Of a DNA stretch of 64,000 nt, positions 54,601-63,077 are shown piece after piece; the stretch's first letter is position 1; every line of letters begins with the position of its first letter. The position numbers and the translations under genes are program-made. The notes beneath the pieces were generated by a model that had not been told where the DNA came from, did no database searches, and saw nothing but the letters and a program-made list of their open reading frames with translations. Source of the DNA: Orientallactaga sibirica (Eukaryota > Chordata > Mammalia > Rodentia > Dipodidae); the NCBI GenBank assembly GCA_036365145.1, contig JAEOAD010000026.1, positions 1,833,501 through 1,897,500 on the forward strand. The letters run 5' to 3'.

Positions 54601-56782
54601 TCCATCCCTCAATGAATTTTTGACATGGATGATGGATTTATTGGGATGGAGGGAGCCCCACCGTAAGTTAAGTACCTGTGGTACTGAGAACCTTGGTGTT
54701 CAGATCACGAGACTCAGGATTTCAGCTTCAATTTGTTGGGCTCAAATTCCTGGCATCTAACTAAGGTGCCCCCTCACCAGAGCCCTGCCAGTGACCTTGA
54801 GCCATCACTCAGGGCACCAGACCCAGGAACCGAGGCCAGAGTATGCAGGCTCCACCGCACATTCTTTTTAAAGACATATTTTATTTTTTAATTATTTATT
54901 AGGGAGAGAGAAAAGGAGAGAAAGAGAGGGAGAATGGGAGTGCCAGGGCCTCTAGCCACTGCAAACGAACTCCAGATGCATGCATCACCATGAGCATCTG
55001 GCTTATGTGGGATCTGGAGAATTGAACCTGGGTCCTTAGGCTTTGTAGGCAAGCAACTTAACTGCTAAGCCATCCCTCCAGCCCAAGGCACATTCTTTTT
55101 CCCTCTGTCTATTTATTTATTTATTTATTATTTGAGAAAGAGAAAAAGAGGCAGAGAAAGAGAGAGAGAATGGTGCACCAGGGCCTTCAGCCACTGCAAA
55201 CGAACTCCAGATGCATGCGTCCCCTTGTGCACCTGGCTTATGTGGGTCCTGGAGAGTCGAACCAGGATCCTTTGGCTTTTCAGGAAAACACCTTAACTAC
55301 TAAGCCATCTCTCCAACCCCAAGGCACATTCTTTTAAGCCCCTGCTCCTTGATCCTTGGCCCTTACTTTTTCATTAACTTGTCCTTTCTCTGAAAATATC
55401 ATTCCTCAAGACCTGGCGCCTTGAGGACCTTGGACTTTCAGAATTTAGGAGATGACAGTCTGGGCCTGGGGTCAGTGGAAGGTCCCAGCTGCCTTGGGGG
55501 AAGCTGAGTGTCAGTTGTGCAGATCTAGAGCTTTCTGTGGAGAAAATCAGAAACCCTGGGCTGGAGACCTCAAATCTCCAAAGACTTCCATAGGCAAATC
55601 TGTGACCGAAGCAAGCAGTCTCCTGGAATTTGGCCACCAGATTCTAAGAAACGGGCCCTCTTGAGGATTAAAAGTGCAGCTTTGGCATCAGCTTTGGCCT
55701 CGGGCTTCAGTGCTGAAGACATTGGGCAAGGCAGATAGAAATGACTCCGGTCACATGACGTCACCCGATGACTCAGGAGAAGCCCTAGTACTGAGGACTG
55801 CGGATATGTTTTTTGTTTTTGTTTTGTTCTTTTCATTTTTGACCTTTTTGAGGTACGGTCTCATTCTAGTCTAGATGAACCCATAGCTCACTAAGTAGCA
55901 CTAAGCTGGCCTTGAGGCGATCTGCCTACCTAGCCTCGAAAGTGCTGGGACTAAAGTTGTGTGCTACCACACCCAGCTCCTACAGATCTCTCTCTCTCTC
56001 TCTTTGTTTATTTATTTTTTTTTTTTTTTTTTTTTTGAGGTAGGGTCTTACTCTAGCCCAGGCTGACCTGGAATTCATTCTGTATTCTCAGGGTGACCTC
56101 AAACTCAGGGCGATCCTCCTACCTCTGCCTCCCAGGTGCTGGGATTAAAGGCGTGTGCCACCATGCCCGGCTTTTTATTCTTTTTCGAGGTAGGGTCTCA
56201 CTGTAGCCCAGGCTGACCTGGAATTCACTATGTAGTCTCAGGGTGGCCTCGAACTCACGGTTGGGGGCCTCTCAGCCTAAGTCCTCTAAAACTCCCTCCC
56301 CCATGGAAGTCCCAAATTGTCTCACATTTATCCTCTGAGACCCTGGTGAATTAGATCCAGGAATAAAATGAACTTGCACTTTCTTTTGAGTAATGACGAT
56401 GCAGAAGGCCCCTTTGAAGTCTGTCTGGTTTTTGTTTTGTTTTGGTTTTTCAAGGTAGGGTCTTAGCCCAGGCTGACCTGGAAAGCACTCCATAGTCCCA
56501 GGGTGGCCCCGAACTCACAGTGATTCTTCTCCCTCTGACTCCTGAGTGATGGGATTAAAGGTGTGCACCACCACTCCTGGCAGCCCTCTGATATATATAT
56601 ATATATATAAATTTTTATTTATTTATTACAGACAGAGAGCAGGATGGGAAGGAGAGGGAAAGAGAGAATAGGTGCACTGGGGCCTCTAGCCACTGCAAAT
56701 GAACTCCAGATGCATGTGCCCCCTTGTGCATCTGGCTTATGTGGGTCCTGGAGAATCAAACCTAGGTCCTTTGGCCTCTTTT

Positions 56783-56826
<44 letters not shown>

Positions 56827-57038
56827 TTTAAAATATATTTTATTTATTTATTTGAGAGAGAGAAAGAGGCAGAGGTGGGCATAGGGAGAGAATGGGCACG
56901 CCAGGGCCTCCAGCCACTGCAAACAAAATCCAGACACATGCACCCCCTTGTGCATCTGGCTTATGTGGGTCCTGGAGAACCAGGGTCTTTTGGCTTTGCA
57001 GGCAAACGCCTTAACCACTAAGCCATCTCTCAGACCTC

Positions 57039-57085
<47 letters not shown>

Positions 57086-57309
57086 TTTTGGCTTCTTTCT
57101 TTCTGGGGGTGGATCAAGCTCCCCTCTCCTCCCCTCTCCATGAATGTTCCTTATTTCTCCAGGAGGTGCAGAAGGGGCTCCAGGACCGTGGCCAGAGCCA
57201 GACCCAGAGGCGTTTTTTCCTTAACGTGGTCCAGGCCGTGTCCCAGGAGGGGGTGTGTGTGTATGCAGCGTCTGACCCAAGGAAAGCTGGAGAGGCTGCG
57301 GGATACTAA
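37960..57309 (+). CDS. Ggt5: Gamma-glutamyltransferase 5, whole gene (12 coding exons, spliced)
   Basis: Spliced CDS 1713 nt, 570 aa. Exons: 37960-38132, 45729-45859, 46097-46192, 46864-47059, 47639-47796, 48180-48326, 50600-50736, 51026-51216, 52602-52708, 52854-52972, 53075-53185, 57163-57309. GGT5 is the paralogue known to convert leukotriene C4 to D4 and to act on glutathione conjugates at the cell surface. Residues about 8-30 form the signal anchor ([18 protein letters not shown]). Autocleavage and nucleophile Thr388 lies in MGTSHVS, followed by [16 protein letters not shown]. The oxyanion GGAGGE block is intact. Sequons include NAT, NSS, NGT, NYT, NFS and NAS. The start is in a strong context (GAGCCATGG). 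All donors are GT. It is intact and in the same orientation as Ggt1, 3.9 kb downstream. Confidence 0.97.
38381..38530 (+). repeat. B1 SINE in Ggt5 intron 1
   Basis: Sense B1 starting 'gccgggtgtggtggcgc'. About 38531-39180 after it is unique. Confidence 0.9.
39181..40449 (-). repeat. Antisense SINE run and (CCAT)n in Ggt5 intron 1
   Basis: Antisense B1 at about 39205-39353, 39420-39570, 39575-39690 and 39937-40102. Long-variant tRNA SINE at about 39703-39936, with ACCACCTAGTGGG at 39804-39816. tRNA SINE at about 40110-40315. (CCAT)n at about 40391-40446. Confidence 0.75.
40450..41345. other. Unique part of Ggt5 intron 1
   Basis: About 900 bp without a recognised repeat, including a C-rich run near 40730-40755. 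No gene recognised; possible intronic regulatory sequence. Confidence 0.4.
41346..42343 (-). repeat. Antisense SINE run in Ggt5 intron 1
   Basis: B1 fragment at about 41350-41425, B1 at about 41440-41600, tRNA-type SINEs at about 41605-41865, 41880-42083 and 42095-42343. About 42344-42880 after it is unique. Confidence 0.75.
42881..44500. repeat. Dense SINE run in Ggt5 intron 1
   Basis: Antisense tRNA SINEs at about 42885-43027, 43278-43460 and 43769-43980. Antisense B1 at about 43085-43217, 43565-43727 and 43985-44130. (CTTT)n at 43728-43768. Sense tRNA SINE at about 44275-44490. Confidence 0.75.
44630..44960. mobile_element. URR1-like hAT DNA-transposon relic
   Basis: 'ctgctgagacaaaac', 'agcagcttatggaagg' and 'aaagggtttagttgcag' resemble the end and body of rodent URR1-type hAT elements, diverged. 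Assignment from memory. Confidence 0.4.
45020..45643 (-). repeat. Antisense SINEs just before Ggt5 exon 2
   Basis: tRNA-type SINEs at about 45025-45247 and 45260-45460, then an antisense B1 at about 45470-45643, ending 85 bp before exon 2. Confidence 0.8.
45729..45859 (+). CDS. Ggt5: Ggt5 coding exon 2
   Basis: 131 nt, identical in length to Ggt1 exon 2, after a 7.6-kb intron. Encodes [19 protein letters not shown] then [20 protein letters not shown]. Flanked by tcccctag and gtgggc. Confidence 0.96.
46097..46192 (+). CDS. Ggt5: Ggt5 coding exon 3
   Basis: 96 nt. Encodes [18 protein letters not shown] then [14 protein letters not shown], with the substrate-carboxylate Arg in NARE. Three codons longer than the Ggt1 counterpart. 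Flanked by atctccag and gtgagg. Confidence 0.96.
46480..46684 (-). repeat. Antisense tRNA-type SINE in Ggt5 intron 3
   Basis: Complete copy from the T/A-rich tail to 'taagccatctctccagccc'. Confidence 0.85.
46864..47059 (+). CDS. Ggt5: Ggt5 coding exon 4
   Basis: 196 nt. Encodes [19 protein letters not shown] through [16 protein letters not shown], with an NSS sequon. Flanked by gcggtgcag and gtgagt. Confidence 0.96.
47333..47416 (+). repeat. 19-bp minisatellite in Ggt5 intron 4
   Basis: Four complete copies of ggagctaatggctgtgggt, starting at 47341, 47360, 47379 and 47398, apparently identical, plus a partial copy before. Confidence 0.92.
47639..47796 (+). CDS. Ggt5: Ggt5 coding exon 5
   Basis: 158 nt, the same length as Ggt1 exon 5. 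Encodes [19 protein letters not shown] through [15 protein letters not shown]. Flanked by cacaccag and gtgagc. Confidence 0.96.
48180..48326 (+). CDS. Ggt5: Ggt5 coding exon 6
   Basis: 147 nt. Encodes [18 protein letters not shown] through [19 protein letters not shown]. Flanked by caccccag and gtaaga. A CTCF-like GC-rich core lies inside the coding sequence at 48281-48296. Confidence 0.96.
48375..50515. repeat. Ggt5 intron 6 SINE run
   Basis: Antisense tRNA SINEs at about 48380-48590, 48788-48985 (truncated), 49445-49633 and 49645-49825. Antisense B1 at 48597-48773 and about 49110-49262. Sense B1 at about 49290-49440 and 50293-50440. Sense tRNA SINEs at about 49897-50085 and 50089-50285. 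An A-rich tail runs to about 50515. Confidence 0.75.
50600..50736 (+). CDS. Ggt5: Ggt5 coding exon 7
   Basis: 137 nt, identical in length to Ggt1 exon 7. Encodes [19 protein letters not shown] through [10 protein letters not shown]. Flanked by tctctag and gtgaag; phase 0 end. Confidence 0.96.
51026..51216 (+). CDS. Ggt5: Ggt5 coding exon 8 (catalytic threonine)
   Basis: 191 nt. Encodes residues 347-410: [19 protein letters not shown] through [20 protein letters not shown]. Nucleophile Thr388 (ACC) is at 51149-51151. Flanked by atcccag and gtgcgt. Confidence 0.97.
51381..52397 (+). repeat. Four head-to-tail tRNA-type SINEs separated by one target repeat
   Basis: Copies at about 51394-51608, 51622-51850, 51859-52086 and 52102-52389, in Ggt5 intron 8. 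The spacers are AAAAAGGACATAG (51381-51393), AAAAGGACATAG (51609-51620), GGACATAG (51851-51858), AAAGGACACA (52091-52100) and GGACACAG (52390-52397). The fourth copy is the long variant, with CCACAAGGGGATGC at 52242-52255. Confidence 0.88.
52602..52708 (+). CDS. Ggt5: Ggt5 coding exon 9
   Basis: 107 nt. Encodes [20 protein letters not shown] then [15 protein letters not shown]. Flanked by tgtctgcag and gtgagg. Retaining the following intron would add about 20 codons and then stop at 52771-52773. Confidence 0.93.
52854..52972 (+). CDS. Ggt5: Ggt5 coding exon 10
   Basis: 119 nt. Encodes [20 protein letters not shown] then [20 protein letters not shown], with the SS pair and GG oxyanion-hole residues. 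Flanked by ggccccag and gtgagc. Confidence 0.94.
53075..53185 (+). CDS. Ggt5: Ggt5 coding exon 11
   Basis: 111 nt. Encodes [20 protein letters not shown] then [17 protein letters not shown]. Flanked by tcttccag and gtgagg; phase 0 end. Confidence 0.96.
53186..54089. repeat. Ggt5 intron 11, first part: unique sequence and a B1
   Basis: About 53186-53700 and 53870-54089 are unique. A sense B1 lies at about 53706-53865 with a CAAA-type tail. Confidence 0.7.
54090..55318 (-). repeat. Four antisense tRNA-type SINEs in Ggt5 intron 11
   Basis: Long-variant copy at about 54095-54350, with GCGCCCCCTTGTGG at 54213-54226. Others at about 54400-54610, 54870-55085 and 55105-55318. Confidence 0.8.
55319..55800. 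other. Unique part of Ggt5 intron 11
   Basis: About 480 bp, SINE-free, holding the CRE and AP-1 pair at 55756-55775. No coding gene recognised. Confidence 0.45.
55756..55775 (+). promoter_or_regulatory. Adjacent CRE and AP-1 cores in Ggt5 intron 11
   Basis: TGACGTCA (55756-55763) and TGACTCA (55769-55775) are five bases apart in non-repeat sequence. This is a plausible bZIP-bound enhancer element; function not shown. Confidence 0.35.
55840..57089 (-). repeat. SINEs and microsatellites before Ggt5 exon 12
   Basis: Antisense B1 at about 55845-55978 (old), 56010-56173, 56180-56260 (partial) and 56440-56582. (TA)n near 56590. tRNA SINEs at about 56610-56780 (truncated) and 56830-57036. (CTTT)n at 56785-56826 and (ATTT)n at 57039-57089. 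Confidence 0.8.
57163..57309 (+). CDS. Ggt5: Ggt5 coding exon 12 with stop codon
   Basis: 147 nt including TAA at 57307-57309. Encodes [19 protein letters not shown] then [11 protein letters not shown], ending KAGEAAGY. Acceptor is tttctccag, after a 4-kb intron. Confidence 0.97.
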   Translation, partial: EVQKGLQDRGQSQTQRRFFLNVVQAVSQEGVCVYAASDPRKAGEAAGY

Positions 57310-57405
57310 GATCACCTTGTCCAGGGTCACCATCAGTCTTGTGCCTCAGCTTGACCAGGCTGGGGACTTTCTCTTTCTCAAATGGATAAAAATAAATAAA
57401 ATATT
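57310..57405 (+). promoter_or_regulatory. Ggt5: Ggt5 3' UTR and overlapping poly(A) signals
   Basis: A short 3' UTR with overlapping AATAAA hexamers at 57391-57396 and 57395-57400, about 85 nt after the stop. An antisense SINE begins directly after, so cleavage may fall at the SINE boundary. Confidence 0.7.
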
Positions 57406-57600
57406 TAAAAATTGATTTATTTAGTTAATTGAGAGAAAGAGGCAGATAGAGAGAATGGGCATGCCAGAACCTCTAGCCACTGCAAATAAATGGATGTGCC
57501 ACTTTGTGCATCTGGCTTTACATGGATACTGTGGAATTGGAGCTGAATCCTTAGGCTTTGCAGGTAAGTGCCTTAACTGCTGAGCCATCTCTCCAGCCCA
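57406..57600 (-). repeat. Antisense tRNA-type SINE immediately after Ggt5
   Basis: The A/T-rich tail overlaps the Ggt5 poly(A) region and the head ends 'ctgagccatctctccagccc'. About 57601-57930 after it is unique. Confidence 0.8.
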
Positions 57601-57931
57601 TGAAATGATTTCTTTTTGCAGGGAGCTCTCCCCACATTGTAGAATGCTGACCAGCTCCCCTAGTCTCTGCCTGCTCAATGCAATAGCACCCTCACCACAC
57701 ACACCCAGATGTGTGGATGTGTGTGACAATCCAAACTGTCCCGAGTCATCTCCAGCTCAGAAATGCTGCTCCAGACGGATGTGAGACTTCCATGGACAGC
57801 TTTACCAGCTGCCAGGTGGGCTGGCCATGCTGGAGGCCTCTCTGGAGGCACCTGGATATCTTGTGTCATGCTAATTCCTAGGAGCACCCTATGTTACCCC
57901 AAAGGTTCTTCAGGAGTCACTTTAGAAAATA

Positions 57932-58290
57932 CAGGTTGAGGGCTGGAGAGATGGCTTAGCGGTTAAGGCGCCAGCCTGCTAAACCTAAGAACGTGGGTTC
58001 CAATCTCCAGGTCCCACGTTTAGCCAGATGCAAAGTGAAGCAAGGGCGCAATGCCGCACTTGCCCACAAGGGGGCGCGTGTATCTGGAGTTCGTTCACAG
58101 CAGCTGAGACACTGCTGGCACGCCCATCTCTGTCTGTCTTCCTCTCCCCCTCTCTCTGTCTCTCTCTGTGTCTCTCTCCAAAAAAGAAAGAAAGAAAAAA
58201 GGAAAGAAAGAAAGAGAAAGAAAAGAAAAAGAGAAGAAAAGAAAAGAAAAAAAGAAAAGAAAAGAAAAGAAAAGAAAAGAAACGGAAAGA
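57932..58290 (+). repeat. Long-variant tRNA-type SINE with CTCF-like core and (GAAA)n tail
   Basis: Complete copy at 57932-58180, carrying CCACAAGGGGGCGC at 58064-58077. The tail has expanded into about 100 bp of GAAA-type repeats. Confidence 0.88.
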
Positions 58291-58462
58291 AAATACAGTT
58301 TGCTGTGACAAAAATACCATAAAGTAGGCAGCTTATGCACTTGGATGAAATTCATTCCCATAATTCAGGAGGCTGGGAAGTCTGATGTGAAGGTGTCAGC
58401 AGACTTGATGTTTGGTGAGGGCCCATTTCCTCACTGATGGGACCCCATATGGTGGAAGGAGC
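58291..58462 (+). mobile_element. Ancient hAT-type DNA-transposon relic
   Basis: 'tttgctgtgacaaaaatacc', 'ggaggctgggaagtc' and 'gtcagcagacttg' recall a common mammalian non-autonomous hAT element. Exact family not assigned. Confidence 0.35.
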
Positions 58463-59265
58463 TAGGGCTGGAGAGATGGCTTAATGGTTAAGGCGCTTGC
58501 CTGCAAAACCAAAGGACCCAGGCTCAATTCCTCAGGACCCATGTAAGCCAGATACACAAGGTGACACATGAGTCTGGAGTTCATTTGCAGTGGCTGGAGG
58601 CCCTGGTGTGCCCATTCTCTCCCTCCTTCTCTCTCTATCTGCCTCTTTCTCTCTCTGTCAAATAAATAAATAATATTTAAATAAATATTTAAAGGGCTGA
58701 AGAGATTGCCTGGTGGTTAAGGCACTTGTCTGCAAAGCCAGAGTACCCAGGCTTTGTTCCCCAGAACCCACATAAGCCAGATGCACAAGGTGGCACATGC
58801 ATCTGGAGTTTGCAGTGGCTAAGGGCCCTGATATGCCCTCTCTCTCTCTCTCTCTCTCTCAAATAAATAAATTAAAAATAAATAAATAAATATTTTAAAA
58901 TCAAAAAACAAGCCACACACTTTTTTTTTTCTTTTGAGGCAGGGTCTCACTCTAGCCCAGGCTGAGCTGGCATTCACTATGTAGTCTCAGGGTGGCCACC
59001 ACAAACTCACAGTGATCCTCCTACCTCTGCCTCACAAGTGCTGGGATTAAAGGAGTGTGCCACCATGCCCAGCAAGCCACACACTTCTAATATACAATGG
59101 CACAGAGTAAATTCCGATTCCAGGGGGTTAATGGGAAGACAGCAAAGAAAAACAGCATTTGCTTCCTTCCTTTCTTTCCTTTCTTCCCTCCCTTCCCTTC
59201 TTTTCCCTTTTCCTTCCTTCCTTCTTCTCTTCCATCCTCCCTCCCTCCTTCCCTTCCTTCCTTCT
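58463..59265. repeat. Intergenic SINEs and (CTTC)n
   Basis: Sense tRNA SINEs at about 58465-58675 and 58693-58880. Antisense B1 at about 58920-59075. CTTC-type pyrimidine tract at about 59161-59265. Confidence 0.8.
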
Positions 59266-59342
59266 TTTGTATTCACTGATAAAGACTAAAGGCATGAGCC
59301 ACCCACTAGTGTCTAAAAAAAGTAACTTTAAATAAAATGGGG

Positions 59343-59650
59343 CATGGGAAGGTGGCTCAGTGGTTAACGGCCCTTACTCGCAAAGTCTGCTGGCCCAGCT
59401 TCAGTTCCCCAGGACCCACGTAAAGCCAGACGCAAAAAGTGGTGCATGCCTGGAGTTTATTTGCAGTGGCAAGAGGCTCTGGCGCTTTCTGTCTGTCATA
59501 AAAAAATAAATAAAATGAGCTGGGTGCCATGGTATACACCTGTATACCCAGATATGTGGGAAGCTGAGGCAAAAGGATCACTTGAGCACAGAAACTTCAG
59601 ATCAGCCTGGACAACAGGGCCAGACCCAGTTTGGAAACAACAACAAGAAC
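59343..59650 (+). repeat. Short tRNA-type SINE and an old B1/Alu-like copy
   Basis: tRNA-type copy at about 59343-59510 with an internal deletion. A 7SL-like copy at about 59516-59650 contains 'ggatcacttgagcac', unlike the abundant B1 here. Confidence 0.6.
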
Positions 59651-60028
59651 AATTCCTGTTGAGATGGTCAGTCTTCATGGTCAGCTTGACTACATTTGAA
59701 ATCACCGAAGAGACACATCTCTGGGGGTATCTGGGAGGGTGTTTCCAGAGAGGTTTAACTGAGGAGCGAAGACCTATCCCAGCTTGGGGGGCCCTCGGGT
59801 TGGGGTCCTAGCCTGAATATAAAGAGGAGAAATCAAGCCTTTCTCTGCTTCCGCCTCTTTGGGGATGTGAGGAGCCCCAGCCCCATGGTCTGACTGCTAT
59901 GAACTCCACCGTGCCTTCCTGTTATGACAGACTCGACCCTCTCAGACCATGAGCCAAAATAAATCCTTCCTCCTATACATTGCTTTTTACCAGGTATTTG
60001 GTCACAGCAATAAGAAATAAGAAGTAAC
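59650..60028 (+). mobile_element. URR1-like hAT-Charlie element
   Basis: Contains 'ggtcagcttgactac', 'ccatgagccaaaataaat' and the terminal 'ggtcacagcaataagaa', the hallmarks I remember for the rodent URR1 DNA transposon. No transposase frame; a non-autonomous relic. Confidence 0.6.
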
Positions 60029-60029
60029 T

Positions 60030-60365
60030 TCTGGGGCTGGGTATGGTGGTGCTGGGTGTGGTGGTGAACTCCAGGTCAGCCTGGGCTAGAGAGAGACCCT
60101 ACCTCAAAAAAAAAAAAAAAAGTAATTTGGAGGCTGGAGGCTCACCAGGTAAGATGCTTACTTGCAAAGTCTGCTGGCCCAGCTTCAATTCCCCAGAACC
60201 CACATAAAGCCAGATATATAAAGTGGCGAGTGTATCTGGAGTTTGCAGTGGCCAAAGACACTGGCATGTCCATTCTCTCTCTCTCTAAGTAAAAACATGA
60301 AGAAGTAACTTGGGCTGGGCAGATGGCTCAGCAGTTAAAGATGGTTGCTTGCAAAAACTGATGAC
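60030..60365 (+). repeat. Partial B1 and two partial tRNA-type SINEs
   Basis: Internally deleted B1 at about 60034-60122. tRNA SINE at about 60130-60297. A 5' tRNA-SINE fragment at about 60311-60367. Confidence 0.65.
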
Positions 60366-61110
60366 CTGCAGGGGACAAGATTAGGTAAAGGAAAGGTGGA
60401 GGGAGGGCTAATCAAAATCTAAGAGGATATAAATAAGTCATATGGAAACTTACTTTTCTGGATAATGGAACACTCAGAAACCATAGATTTTTACGAGAAA
60501 ATTTTCAGTGCCAGGGAGGGGACACCTTCCAGTGAGTTGTTGGTCAGGGAGGTCACAGATACCCCCAAAACATTACAGGCCATTGCTGAGGCTCTTGGTT
60601 TCCCACCAGGAATAGATGGTAAGACCCTATTGCTGAAGACTCCACAGACTTCAGCTGCAAGGTCACTGAGAAAACCTGCTGGAGCTGACCTGAAAGCCTC
60701 CTCCATGTAGACCAGCTGACAGAAAGCTGGAAAAGGCTACGCTTCATACAGGTCAATGGGAGAGAGAAATCACCAGTGAAGATACTCAACAGTGGACATT
60801 GCAAGCCTTAAATTTGGTCAGCCAGGTGCAATAGTAGCATGTCTGTTATGGGGGAAACCCACCGCACTCTAATTGGACTGGAGGCCCACTCCAGGGGAGG
60901 GAACACATCCCGATACTGAAAACCTACAACAGAGGTAGTCATGAGCCCTAAGGGTGTAGTGTCTGCTGGTGTCTGGCTAAATGTGTATATTATGCTCACC
61001 AAACTGCCCAGTAAACACTTCTCTTAATGTTCATTCCCATATATTAATGCTAGCCTCACTTTCAGTTAGAGGAGCTTAACAAACATAAAAAGCCTTTCTT
61101 TTTGATATCA
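60366..61110. mobile_element. Unassigned interspersed repeat-like sequence
   Basis: 745 bp with a style typical of retroelement 3' regions ('ctctaattggactggaggcc', 'taatgttcattcccatat'). It contains an 81-codon frame at 60465-60710 with no domain that I recognise. Could be a LINE-1 3' UTR or LTR fragment; not resolved. Confidence 0.3.
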
Positions 61111-61179
61111 GGATTATGATAATCACTCACTTTCATTATTTCTTTTCAATAGTGTAGGGGAAGTTGTAGCAGGTTGGGC

Positions 61180-61544
61180 CGGGCATGGTGGCGCACACCT
61201 TTAATCCCAGCACTTGGGAAACAGAGGTAGGAGGATCGCCATGAGTTTGAGGCCACCCTGAGACTACATAGTGAATTCCAGGTCAGCATGGGCTAGAGCG
61301 AGACCCTACCTCAAGAAAAAACAGAAAAGAAAAAGAAAAAAAGAAAAAAAATGAATTATTATTATTATTTTTTTTTTTTTTTTTTTTTTTCGAGGTAGGG
61401 TCTCACTCTGGCCCAGGCTGACCTGGAATTAACTATGTAGTCTCAGGGTGGCCTTGAACTCACGGCAGTCCTCCTACCTCTGCCTCCCGAGTGCTGGGAT
61501 TAAAGGCGTGCGCCACCACGCCCGGCTAAAAAAATGAATTATTA
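61180..61544. repeat. Tail-to-tail inverted pair of B1 elements
   Basis: Sense B1 at about 61180-61345, then antisense B1 at about 61365-61527. The antisense copy is bracketed by the same 17-nt AAAAAAATGAATTATTA at 61345-61361 and 61528-61544. Confidence 0.9.
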
Positions 61545-61638
61545 AAAAGAATGTGGGGCTCAGAGTGCCTGAATGGCATACTGGAGTTCCAGAGGTCCAC
61601 CCCCAATACCACTAAACAAATACACGTACGTATATACA

Positions 61639-61672
<34 letters not shown>

Positions 61673-62047
61673 GACACACGCATACACACCACCACCACCA
61701 CCACCAAGGGAAAATTGCTGTGCCAGATCTAAGAAAAAGAAGTGGTGATTAAGTGGACTTGGCATTGGCACGGAGATAAAGGGGCTGACCAGTAGAACGG
61801 AGCAGAGCCACCTGACCTCCAATGAAGAGGACCAAGCAGCACAGTGGTGAAGGGACAGACAGCATTTCAGAAAGTGCTGCTGAGTCACGTGAATAGCTCC
61901 ATCAGACACTGTGCACACAAGCATACTCTAGACAGCTTGTAAATCTAATTAGAAAATATTAAGCCATAAAACAGTTACAGGGGAGGTAATTATCATGGTT
62001 TATTGTCTACAATGATGGAAGTTGCCAATAATAAAAAAAGAAAATCA
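61545..62047. other. Mostly unique sequence with (CATA)n and a LINE-1 tail
   Basis: (CATA)n at about 61634-61668, followed by (CAC)n. TGCTGAGTCACGTG at 61878-61891. A sense LINE-1 3' end at about 61985-62040. Confidence 0.5.
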
Positions 62048-62240
62048 GCTGGGCACGCCATAAATCCCAGCACTCGGCAGGCAGAGGTAGGAGGATCGCC
62101 ATGAGGATAGAGTGAATTCCAGGTCAGCCTGGGCTAGAATGAGACGCTATCTCAAAAACAAAAAAAAAGGCCACCCTGAGACTACATAGTGAATTCCAGG
62201 TCAGCCTGGACCAGAGTGAGACCCTACCTCGCAAAACCAA

Positions 62241-62279
<39 letters not shown>

Positions 62280-62640
62280 ATATAAATTAAATGAAATTTA
62301 CAGGAAGGCCAGGTGCAGTCGCACATGCCTTTAAACCCAGCCCTTGGGAGGCAGAGATAGAAGGATTTACTGTGAGTTCGAGGCCAGCCTGGGATTACAG
62401 AGTGAGTGCCAGGTCAGCCTGGACCAGAGTGAGACCCTACCTCACAAAACCAAAATAAATAAATAAATAAAATAAATAAAATAAATAAAAATAAAATAAA
62501 TTAAATTTATAGGAAGGCCAGGTGCAGTCGCACATGCCTTTAAACCCAGCCCTTCGGAGGCAGAGATAGAAGGATTTACTGTGAGTTCGAGGCCAGCCAG
62601 GTCAGCTGGGGTTAGAGTGAGATTCTACTTTGAAGGGAAA
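62048..62640 (+). repeat. B1 fragments and a 209-bp local duplication
   Basis: B1 pieces at about 62048-62238, then (AAAT)n at 62239-62283. Two related B1-like copies at about 62302 and 62511 share both body and the upstream 'ggaaggccaggtgcagtc'. Confidence 0.8.
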
Positions 62641-62970
62641 AAAAAATTCATGAAGTTGTTATTAACACAGTGGGACATGGGAATCAGGTACCCTAAATCT
62701 GTGTTCCTGGGCCATAGTCACTCACATTTAGCTCCAAAACAAAGTATGTCTTCTTCCCTTTGAGGTGAGACCTGTGTGTTTTGACAGTTTGCAGTACTCA
62801 GCATGAGGCCCCAAGAACAAGGCACTTCCACTGGTGAAGTTGTCTGGCTCACCGGCAGGTGCCAGCACGGGCCCTTACACCCTACCATCTGGTGCTGCCT
62901 CCTCAAGGTGCGTACTAGTGAGTTCTTTCGGGGGGCTTGGACCTCCCTCGATTTGGGTGTTGGCCCACTT
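62641..62970. other. Unique sequence before the minisatellite
   Basis: About 330 bp with no recognised repeat or gene. Confidence 0.4.
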
Positions 62971-62973
62971 GTT

Positions 62974-63070
62974 TATTCAGAACTGGTTCTTATTTGACAG
63001 AGACCTTTTCTGTTTGTTTGTTTTATTCAGAACTGGTTTTGTTTGACAGAGGGCCTTTCTGTTTGTTTGT
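62974..63070 (+). repeat. Two-copy tandem repeat of about 48 bp
   Basis: 'ttattcagaactggtt' to 'ctgtttgtttg' occurs twice (from about 62974 and 63022), with small differences, right before the 39-bp array. Confidence 0.85.
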
Positions 63071-63077
63071 TTGCTGT

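Noticed and set aside
60465..60710. 81-codon frame with protein-like composition
   Set aside because: Lies in repeat-like sequence, matches no domain I know and has no splice or promoter context.
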